NCBI GenBank assembly: GCA_017420455.1
Contig: JAFOJB010000031.1
Coordinates: 1 to 5,021, forward strand
Source: Blautia sp.
GTDB lineage: Bacteria > Bacillota > Clostridia > Lachnospirales > Lachnospiraceae
Length of the DNA stretch: 5,021 bases
Reading direction: 5' to 3'
Every line of letters starts with the position of its first letter. Position 1 is the first letter of the stretch. The notes beneath the pieces were generated by a model. It did not search any database, had not been told where the DNA came from, and saw only the letters and a program-made list of their open reading frames with translations. Position numbers and translations under genes: made by a program. Positions 1 through 4,891 of the stretch are shown here, piece after piece.

Positions 1-81
1 ATTCAGCTTTTCAGGACTTTCCAGTTTTTCCAGGTTCTTCTCCCGAAACAGGGACTGCTTTTTTTCCGTGTTATCTGCCAT
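1..81 (-). CDS. N-terminus of a putative NHLM-type bacteriocin secretion protein (HlyD-like), cut by the window edge
   Basis: Only the first 27 codons are present; the gene continues beyond the left edge. The peptide starts MADNTEKK and continues SLFREKNLEKLESPEKLN. From memory, the pattern LFR-[KE]-x-LE-[KR]-x-x-SPE-[QK]-L near the N-terminus is typical of the HlyD-like membrane fusion proteins of NHLM bacteriocin systems (TIGR03794 type), which precede a membrane anchor and partner an ABC transporter-peptidase. No membrane segment is reached here, so the call rests on this short cytoplasmic tail. The ATG at 79-81 is preferred because GAGGAAA at 94-100 lies upstream, although its 12-nt spacing is long. 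An in-frame ATG at 100-102 would add seven residues (MRKAGAH) but has no Shine-Dalgarno sequence. A promoter at 130-158 directly precedes the gene, so it probably begins its own transcription unit. Confidence 0.6.
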   Translation of the reverse strand, partial: MADNTEKKQSLFREKNLEKLESPEKLN

Positions 82-129
82 ATGCGCACCCGCTTTCCTC
101 ATAATTGATAAAAAAGAGTAATTACTACC

Positions 130-158
130 ATTATACATACTGAAGGAGGCTTTCGCAA
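130..158 (-). promoter_or_regulatory. Sigma-70-type promoter for the left-edge secretion gene
   Basis: On the minus strand a perfect -10 box TATAAT (130-135) follows a -35 box TTGCGA (153-158, four of six consensus bases) at the optimal 17-bp spacing. Transcription would begin near position 123, giving a leader of about 40 nt before the ATG at 79-81. The site lies after the large hairpin at 231-301, so the secretion gene can be transcribed independently of the phosphatase and ABC genes. Seen directly in sequence; activity is inferred. Confidence 0.7.
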
Positions 159-230
159 GCTTTCCAGTGCAAAACATACCGGTGTGCTCTTCCCGGATTG
201 CAGCTCACGGCCTCGCCGTTGGGGAACACA

Positions 231-301
231 GGGGGAAACACAGGGGGACGGTCCTTTTGTGTTTTTTGAACACAAAAGGACCGTCCCCCTGTGTTTCCCC
301 C
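231..301. repeat. Large perfect inverted repeat (33-bp stem, 5-nt loop), REP/BIME-like element
   Basis: Positions 231-263 pair perfectly with 269-301 around the loop 264-268 (TTTTG). Each arm carries the core GGGGGACGGTCCTTTTGTGT. A further GGGGAACACA at 221-230 partly repeats the stem base GGGGGAAACACA, so the element looks assembled from short duplications. This GGGGACGGTCCTTTTGTG-like sequence is of a kind I recall as a dispersed intergenic repeat in Clostridia; such REP-like elements are often mobilised by RAYT-type TnpA proteins, but none is encoded here. It lies 42 bp past the phosphatase stop codon and before the promoter at 130-158. In RNA it would form a very stable hairpin that could protect or end the upstream transcript, but no T-run follows on either strand. 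Confidence 0.85.
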
Positions 302-308
302 AGAATGA

Positions 309-335
309 GAGAAAAAGGAACCGTCCCCTTTTCTC
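309..335. repeat. Half-copy of the same repeat family, forming its own hairpin
   Basis: The stem GAGAAAA (309-315) pairs with TTTTCTC (329-335), with one bulged A and a further GG/CC pair, around the core GGAACCGTCCCC. Read on the minus strand the core is GGGGACGGTTCCTTTT, nearly the same as the GGGGACGGTCCTTTT core of the 231-301 palindrome and in the orientation of its right arm. The base of the stem differs (GAGAAAA in place of ACACAGG), as expected for a related but separate element. It begins 8 bp after the phosphatase stop codon. Confidence 0.6.
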
Positions 336-343
336 TTTTCTCG

Positions 344-1033
344 TCACTCCTCTGCAGAACGGAGAAGATACTGATCTCCTTCGATGAGCATCCCTGTAAG
401 GCTGCCTCCTTTTCCGCAGCCGGTATCGATACAGATGGTACCGGTCCGGGGCAGGCTCTGCCATTTCTCTGCGGGAAGCTTCTCTGCAGTCTTTTTGTCG
501 CCGGCGAACCAGACAGCAGAGGGAAGGGCAATGTGCCCGGTGATGGCCAGAGGGCCTTTGTAGCGGTTCTCCAGAACAATGTCATGATCATGCAGCAGGG
601 TGTAAAGGTCATTGACCTCAGGTGGAAACACCACCATGCCGGCATGGACGCAGCAGAAGCGCGGATCCTTATAGAACAGTACCGAATGCTCCTGAAGCCA
701 CGAGGCGCAGTCCTCCATTCTTTCACCGTGTTCCTGGAAAGACCTTACGGTCGCCATACGACCTACCCGGTCCCACATCATTCTCATGGGAATGGTCATC
801 TTTTTCTGGAAGAGATAATCCTCATGATTTCCCCGGAGAAGCACAAAGCGGTCCTGCCAGGCTGCCTCCAGCTTCTTTACGTCCTGCAGCACCTGCCAGG
901 AATCCGGTCCACGGTCGAAAAGATCCCCCAGCAGAATGAGCCTGTCTTCTGCGCTCCCCGGATCAAATTTCTGAAGCAGCCTCCGGAGAGCGCCGCTGCA
1001 GCCATGTATGTCGCCTATGATCAACGTTCTCAT
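344..1033 (-). CDS. PPP-family metallophosphatase (serine/threonine phosphatase or ApaH/PrpA-like)
   Basis: A 229-residue cytoplasmic protein with the complete PPP metal-binding signature: GDIHG at 7-11, GDLFDRG at 36-42, RGNHE at 67-71, VHAG at 129-132, GH at 166-167 and a C-terminal IDTGCGKGG at 202-210. These residues bind two metal ions that activate water for phosphoester hydrolysis. Length fits the small bacterial PPP enzymes, which include protein phosphatases of the PrpA/PrpB type and Ap4A hydrolases; sequence alone does not fix the substrate. The start lies 3 bp after the ABC stop codon and has GGAGG inside the end of the ABC gene, so the two are probably cotranscribed and coupled. 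Next to two HPr-kinase-like genes, an attractive inference is that it removes phosphate from the peptide or protein those kinases modify. Confidence 0.88.
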   Translation of the reverse strand: MRTLIIGDIHGCSGALRRLLQKFDPGSAEDRLILLGDLFDRGPDSWQVLQDVKKLEAAWQDRFVLLRGNHEDYLFQKKMTIPMRMMWDRVGRMATVRSFQEHGERMEDCASWLQEHSVLFYKDPRFCCVHAGMVVFPPEVNDLYTLLHDHDIVLENRYKGPLAITGHIALPSAVWFAGDKKTAEKLPAEKWQSLPRTGTICIDTGCGKGGSLTGMLIEGDQYLLRSAEE

Positions 1034-1036
1034 ATA

Positions 1037-2716
1037 TTACTGTTCTCCTCCGTTTTCCAACATCATTTTTCCGCCGGCAAGATGGAGGGTATAATCGCAG
1101 ATCTCCAGGGCTGCCTTCCGATGCGTGACAATAATGCAGGTCTTGTCGCGCATGACGGAAATATTCCTGAGCAGCCTGGCTTCCGTCTCCTCGTCCAGAG
1201 CGCTGGTAGATTCATCCAGAAGAAGGATGTGAGCATGTCCCAGAAGCGCCCTGGCAACAGCCACACGCTGGGCCTGGCCTTCCGACAGACCGACGCCCCG
1301 TTCTCCAAGTACCGCGTCCAGCCCGACTTCCTCCACCAGATCTTCAATACATGCCGCCTTTACAGCCCGCCCTATCTCTTCTTCACTTGCCCTGTCCGTA
1401 AACATGGTCAGATTGTCCCGCAGAGTACCGGAAAACAGCGTATTTCCCTGCGGAACATAGGCAAACAGTCCCCTTGTTCCGCGGCAGGCCGGTACTTCCC
1501 TGGCGCCAAGCCGGAACAGAAGGCGCCCCGATGTAGGCTTATAAATCCCCAGAAGCAGCTGGAACAGAGAAGTCTTCCCCCCGCCGGACATTCCGGTGAG
1601 GGCCATGAAATCCCCTTTCCGTATGGTCCAGTTGATGCTCTGCAGAACCTCCTCTATGCCGTCGTCATATTTAAAGGTGATATTCTCCAGGGAAATGGCG
1701 TCGAAATCTGTCAGCACTTCTCCCTCTTCCTCTGCGGGAAGATCCGTGAGCTCCAGAAGACGCTCGGCGGAGGAGATCACGCCATAGGCCTGCCCGGCAA
1801 TACTTACCGCATTTGCGATGGGCGTTTCAATGCGTCCGATGAGCTGAAGCATGGCTGCCAGGGAACCGTAGGTCATGTTTCCGTGAAAGATGTTCATGCA
1901 CCCCCAGACCATGCAGAACAGCCAGGATAGATCGAAAACCAGAGCCATACTGTCGTTCATTCCGAAGCTGAACATCCCCTGCCGGATCTGTTCGGTCCGC
2001 AGGTTCTCCTGATATCCCTGAATCTGGCGCGCGGTCCTCTGCTCGGAAACGCTGGATTTGATCAGACGGATATTCTCCAGGGATTCCTGCGCAGAAGCAT
2101 GCAGGGCTCCTTCCGCCTCCTGCATTTTTTTATGCCGGCGTTTCATGGGTCTTCTGAAAAGCAGCACCAGGGCAAGACCTGCCATACCGCCGACTGCCAT
2201 CAGAATAATAAAATGCCAGTCCATGGCGATCAGAATTACCGACGCGCCTGCAAAGCTTACGATAATACTGATGAAATTCGGCAGGATATTCATGACACCG
2301 TTGCGTACCACGGAAACATCGGAAAATACCCGGTTCACCAGTTCCCCGCTGTGATATCCCTTGAGCATTGCATATTCCTTGGTCAGAAGCTCCTGTACCA
2401 GCATCCCCTGCATGGATTTCTGCAGGTCCGCGGAAGCATAGACACGGCACCAGGATTTGACCGCTGCCAGAAAATGCTGAAACAGCAGGAGCAGCCCCAG
2501 CAGGACGGCGAATTTTTTCACCTGATCCAGGTTGGAGGACACTGCTCCGTCCACCAGATTTTTGGTCAGCAGACTGAAGAGCAGCGAAGTAACCGAAGTC
2601 ACGACTGTCAGAAAGCAGATGATGAAAACTTTCAGCCGGACACCCTTTGTCCAGCGGAACACCGCAGAAAGGCCGGGACTTCGAAAGACCGACCTGAGCT
2701 TATGCACATATTCCAT
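1037..2716 (-). CDS. ABC exporter, fused membrane and ATPase domains, no peptidase domain
   Basis: A 559-residue half-transporter. The N-terminal part holds hydrophobic segments near residues 29-51, 68-85, 146-188 and 258-276, matching a type-I exporter membrane domain. The ATPase domain follows at about 340-559: Walker A GMSGGGKTS (375-383), Q-loop VPQ (421-423), signature LSEGQ (477-481), Walker B and catalytic Glu ILLLDES (497-503), D-loop SALD (505-508) and H-loop His532. All catalytic motifs are intact, so it should be active as a homodimer. It lacks the roughly 150-residue C39 peptidase found in transporters that cut double-glycine leaders, so leader removal would need another protein, for example an NHLM transporter-peptidase beyond the left edge. 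Size resembles the exporters of lasso and other peptide clusters that give transport or immunity. The start is supported by AGGGGG 8 nt upstream of ATG. Substrate unknown. Confidence 0.9.
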   Translation of the reverse strand: MEYVHKLRSVFRSPGLSAVFRWTKGVRLKVFIICFLTVVTSVTSLLFSLLTKNLVDGAVSSNLDQVKKFAVLLGLLLLFQHFLAAVKSWCRVYASADLQKSMQGMLVQELLTKEYAMLKGYHSGELVNRVFSDVSVVRNGVMNILPNFISIIVSFAGASVILIAMDWHFIILMAVGGMAGLALVLLFRRPMKRRHKKMQEAEGALHASAQESLENIRLIKSSVSEQRTARQIQGYQENLRTEQIRQGMFSFGMNDSMALVFDLSWLFCMVWGCMNIFHGNMTYGSLAAMLQLIGRIETPIANAVSIAGQAYGVISSAERLLELTDLPAEEEGEVLTDFDAISLENITFKYDDGIEEVLQSINWTIRKGDFMALTGMSGGGKTSLFQLLLGIYKPTSGRLLFRLGAREVPACRGTRGLFAYVPQGNTLFSGTLRDNLTMFTDRASEEEIGRAVKAACIEDLVEEVGLDAVLGERGVGLSEGQAQRVAVARALLGHAHILLLDESTSALDEETEARLLRNISVMRDKTCIIVTHRKAALEICDYTLHLAGGKMMLENGGEQ

Positions 2717-2781
2717 TCGCTTTTCCCCCTTTCACAGCATCGAAAAGCATCCCCGGCAGAGACGTTTCTGCGATGACCAAA

Positions 2782-2810
2782 GAAAGGGAGCTGTATAAAG
2801 GCTCCCTTTC
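2782..2810 (-). terminator. Short GC-rich hairpin between kinase and ABC genes, possible attenuator
   Basis: GAAAGGGAGC (2782-2791) pairs perfectly with GCTCCCTTTC (2801-2810) around a 9-nt loop. On the minus strand the hairpin is followed by only TTTGG, so it is a weak intrinsic terminator at best. It sits in the 225-bp gap between the second HPr-kinase-like gene and the ABC gene, where it could reduce read-through or stabilise transcript ends. I see no convincing promoter or gene in the rest of that gap. Confidence 0.4.
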
Positions 2811-2941
2811 GTCGTTCCGTTCCTTCCTGGTACATTCCAGCGCCATCTGTCTGTCCGTACAGGTATGGTATTGACACGGCTTTTCACATCGGATTTTCGC
2901 CGCATTCCTCATCCGGTGAGGCCGCGGATTGTAATGTATTT

Positions 2942-3661
2942 TCAGTCCTCCCCGCTCATGCAGCGGTAAGCAGTCCTTGCGGCCTCGCTTTCCATGGTGC
3001 AGCCCAGCCTGTAAAAAGCCGTCCGCTCCAGCATGACTTTCTCCAGATTCATGACCTTCTGAAGGGAGGCCGCTTTCGACGGTTTATAGGCATTGGTCAT
3101 AAGAAGCGGAAAAACCTTCCGCCTTTCCATGGGTTCTATATGGTTTACCTGGTCTCTTTCCAGAAAAGCGACAGCCTGCAGCGGCGCGCACGCGTTCCGC
3201 CCCAGGTGATGCTTCCCGCACCAGGGGGAACCATATACCATGATCTCCTCCTTCTGAACCCGGAGCAGTGGTTTGTCGTCATTGATCATCCACACCCTGT
3301 CCCCGAATTCTTCCCGCCAGAGCCGGGCGTGAGTACTCTTTCCCGTCCCGCTCTTTGCCGCGAAAAGATATGCCTTTCCATCCATGCACAGGGCAGAGCC
3401 ATGAAACAGGAGGACATCAAAATCCAGAAGCTTCTCTGCCAGAAGGGCATGGATCGTATTGTTTTCCAGAAAAATTGCCGAATATTCTGTATGACGCCCT
3501 GTCATGGCATCCAGTTCCCTCTGCATGGCAAGAATATCTTCCACAGATGGTTCGATTGTCAGGACAGGTTCTTTATCTGAACGGTATTCCCTCAGGAATC
3601 GTCTGTTTTCTTCAAATTCACACCGGATCTCCACCGGGACTCCTGCTATCTCAATCCTCAT
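2942..3661 (-). CDS. HPr-kinase-like P-loop protein, second of a tandem pair
   Basis: A 239-residue cytoplasmic protein. The core resembles the catalytic domain of HPr kinase/phosphorylase: FHGSA (86-90), a short strand-turn, the P-loop AAKSGTGKST (101-110), NDDKPLLR (127-134) with the paired acidic residues seen in HPr kinases, and GSPWCGKHH (144-152). The N-terminal 80 residues carry no motif I recognise. HPr-kinase homologues in peptide clusters are known to phosphorylate peptides, for example the lasso-peptide kinases of the paeninodin type, so a role in modifying the small peptide encoded at 4615-4848 is plausible but unproven. The gene begins 6 bp after its paralogue ends, in the context TGATAAAGGATG, which points to translational coupling; AAGG directly beside the ATG is a poor ribosome site alone. 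A genuine HprK would be over 300 residues and is usually paired with lgt, not seen here. Confidence 0.75.
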   Translation of the reverse strand: MRIEIAGVPVEIRCEFEENRRFLREYRSDKEPVLTIEPSVEDILAMQRELDAMTGRHTEYSAIFLENNTIHALLAEKLLDFDVLLFHGSALCMDGKAYLFAAKSGTGKSTHARLWREEFGDRVWMINDDKPLLRVQKEEIMVYGSPWCGKHHLGRNACAPLQAVAFLERDQVNHIEPMERRKVFPLLMTNAYKPSKAASLQKVMNLEKVMLERTAFYRLGCTMESEAARTAYRCMSGED

Positions 3662-3667
3662 CCTTTA

Positions 3668-4435
3668 TCACCGCGGCTTTGCTGTTTCCCAGGCAGCCCT
3701 CAGGCCTTCTCCGGAGAGGGGGCTTCTGAAACGATAGATCTTTACCCGTCCCTCCAGACTCTTCAGGAGCAGAAGTGTCCTTTGCAGGCTGACAGCCCGT
3801 TCAGGCTTGTACGTCTGTTCCAGAAGTTTAAAGTAACCTTCCAGGGTATCGATCGCCTCCAGGCTGCTTTTCTCTCCGGGTTCTGTTCTTTCCAATAAAA
3901 AAACAGCCTGCAGGGGAACAGCTGTATTCACATTCCAATGTTCCTTGCCGCTCCATGGCGTCCCGCAGGCATAAGCCCTTCTGCTGTCCAGCCTGATCAG
4001 CGGTTTATCCCCGTTTACGATAAAGGAACCGGGAAACTCTTTCAGCCACAGCTCTGCCCGGGTAGTCTTCCCCGTGCCGCTGGGAGCCGTGAACATATAG
4101 GCAGATCCTTCATAGGCTGCCACAGCCCCATGCATCAGGAACGTATCGAAACGAGGCAGATTCTCACAGATCTTACGGTGCACAGCGCCGGTCTCCAGAT
4201 ATCCGGGATCGAAATAATGGTAGATCTCTTCATCGCTTACCGGGAAGCAGCCCTGCGCGGCATCGTTCTCCCGCATGATATTCCGGGGAACAATGTCCAC
4301 AAGAAAAACAGGGGGACCCTGTTCCTCCTCCGGTGCGAGATACTCCTTGCAGAATATCCGGCATGTCTCATGCAGGGAGCGGATCTCGATCAGCCTTCCG
4401 GCCAGCTTTATCCGAAATATATATTTATTCTCCAT
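3668..4435 (-). CDS. HPr-kinase-like P-loop protein, first of a tandem pair
   Basis: A 255-residue paralogue of the next gene, with the same order of motifs: MHGA (101-104), P-loop APSGTGKTT (117-125), NGDKPLIR (141-148), GTPWSGKEHW (158-167) and a similar C-terminal half (PLQAVFLLER; YKPERAVSLQ matching YKPSKAASLQ). Its N-terminus also aligns (AGRLIEIR with AGVPVEIR). The first Asp of the NDDKP pair in its partner is Gly here; in HPr kinases the catalytic Asp lies in such a pair, so activity or specificity may differ. The reading frame opens upstream at a TTG (4460-4462), but that codon lies in a hairpin and has no ribosome site. The ATG at 4433-4435 is chosen instead, although its GGGGG is only 2 nt away, so initiation may be weak. 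It follows the peptide gene by 179 bp, across a probable terminator. Confidence 0.75.
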   Translation of the reverse strand: MENKYIFRIKLAGRLIEIRSLHETCRIFCKEYLAPEEEQGPPVFLVDIVPRNIMRENDAAQGCFPVSDEEIYHYFDPGYLETGAVHRKICENLPRFDTFLMHGAVAAYEGSAYMFTAPSGTGKTTRAELWLKEFPGSFIVNGDKPLIRLDSRRAYACGTPWSGKEHWNVNTAVPLQAVFLLERTEPGEKSSLEAIDTLEGYFKLLEQTYKPERAVSLQRTLLLLKSLEGRVKIYRFRSPLSGEGLRAAWETAKPR

Positions 4436-4451
4436 AACCCCCGATATCTGC

Positions 4452-4488
4452 AAAAGCCACAAGAACCAGATCAGTGGTCCTTGTGGCT
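4452..4488 (-). terminator. Leaky terminator or attenuator between peptide gene and kinase genes
   Basis: Positions 4455-4463 pair with 4480-4488 (core GCCACAAG/CTTGTGGC), then one mismatch, then ACCA (4465-4468) with TGGT (4475-4478) around a 6-nt loop. On the minus strand the stem is followed at once by TTTTG, a short but usable U-run. A partial terminator after a peptide gene is a common way to make precursor in excess of its processing enzymes. No promoter is evident between this hairpin and the kinase ATG only 16 bp beyond it, so the downstream genes probably depend on read-through. Confidence 0.65.
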
Positions 4489-4528
4489 GGCAGACAATTA
4501 TGCGATTTTCTTATAATTCTCTGATATT

Positions 4529-4581
4529 TTCAGATCTGTTCTGATTCTGTTCAGATCTGTTCTGATTCTGTTCTGATTCTG
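4529..4581. repeat. Tandem 21-bp repeat (two exact copies plus a half copy) downstream of the peptide gene
   Basis: The unit TTCAGATCTG followed by TTCTGATTCTG occurs exactly at 4529-4549 and again at 4550-4570; the 11-bp half TTCTGATTCTG recurs at 4571-4581. Degenerate forms extend on both sides (TTCTCTGATATT before, CTCAGATTTTCTCTGAT after), so about 4518-4598 is repeat-like. The motif CTGAT is shared with the repeat upstream of the peptide gene. No reading frame or RNA gene is evident. Confidence 0.8.
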
Positions 4582-4614
4582 CTCAGATTTTCTCTGATCC
4601 ATACAGGTATCGGA

Positions 4615-4848
4615 TCAGGTCCAGATGATTCCTGCGCTCAGCATGGCCTTCAGAGTATCGACATCCGACATGCCCTGATTGATCATGCAGTCCTTCATGA
4701 AATCAACAAATGCCCTCTTGTCAGAAAAATGAAAATAGTGGTTGCCGTTCAGACCACAGGCACCTTCACCGCCAAACCAGGTATATGTCAGGTTACCGCC
4801 TACAACTTCATCCATTAAGTCATCTTTCAATTCTACACGATTGCTCAT
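4615..4848 (-). CDS. Putative double-glycine leader peptide precursor (RiPP or bacteriocin-like)
   Basis: A 77-residue acidic-leader peptide. Residues 1-18 (MSNRVELKDDLMDEVVGG) form a classical double-glycine leader with hydrophobic positions at Leu7, Leu11, Val15 and Val16; cleavage after Gly18 would release 59 residues starting NLTYTW. The core is glycine- and aromatic-rich at first (FGGEGACGLNGNHYFHF), then probably helical, and ends AGIIWT. It has two cysteines (31 and 54), which could form a disulfide, and seven Ser/Thr including a C-terminal Thr. It lacks the Ser/Thr/Cys density of lanthipeptides or thiopeptides. A second GG (26-27) follows Trp24-Phe25. The start is secure: AGAGG (4856-4860) lies 7 nt upstream of ATG. 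It is the first gene of the presumed operon and precedes the kinase pair. It could be a class II bacteriocin, a modified peptide or a secreted signal; I cannot assign a named family. Confidence 0.75.
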   Translation of the reverse strand: MSNRVELKDDLMDEVVGGNLTYTWFGGEGACGLNGNHYFHFSDKRAFVDFMKDCMINQGMSDVDTLKAMLSAGIIWT

Positions 4849-4855
4849 AACCTTA

Positions 4856-4860
4856 CCTCT
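4856..4860 (-). promoter_or_regulatory. Ribosome binding site of the peptide gene
   Basis: AGAGG, within AGAAAGAGG, lies 7 nt before the ATG at 4846-4848. This decides the start, because the frame remains open upstream through the tandem repeats to the window edge. Confidence 0.75.
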
Positions 4861-4891
4861 TTCTGAATTACGTAAAAATGATCCGCTGCAT

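Noticed and set aside
167..1930. 587-residue open frame on the plus strand
   Set aside because: It lies opposite the phosphatase and ABC genes, both of which have complete family motifs; its translation has no recognisable domain and it crosses the repeat hairpin and the intergenic gap.
344..2716. Complete lasso-peptide cluster
   Set aside because: The exporter and kinase-like genes would fit, but there is no asparagine-synthetase-like cyclase, B1 or B2 protein in view, and the peptide has a double-glycine leader and a 59-residue core.
2632..2877. 81-residue minus-strand frame overlapping the ABC start
   Set aside because: Overlaps 85 bp of the ABC coding region in another frame and shows no recognisable motif.
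2700..2912. 70-residue minus-strand frame in the gap between kinase and ABC genes
   Set aside because: No ribosome site at its ATG, it overlaps the start of the ABC gene, and it reads through a hairpin; its composition is not leader-like despite a KGGKA near the end.
2942..4435. Genuine HPr kinase/phosphorylase (HprK) of the carbon catabolite system
   Set aside because: Both proteins are shorter than HprK, occur as a tandem pair in a peptide locus, and lack the usual lgt neighbour; only the P-loop core is similar.
4436..4462. TTG start adding nine residues to the first kinase-like protein
   Set aside because: The TTG lies in the arm of the terminator hairpin without a ribosome site; the paralogue starts at the position matching the later ATG.
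3938..4516. 192-residue plus-strand frame opposite the first kinase-like gene
   Set aside because: A shadow of a gene with a clear P-loop and a paralogue next door; no ribosome site or domain recognised.
4512..4517. TATAAT on the plus strand
   Set aside because: No -35 box at 16-18 bp upstream and no plus-strand gene for it to serve.
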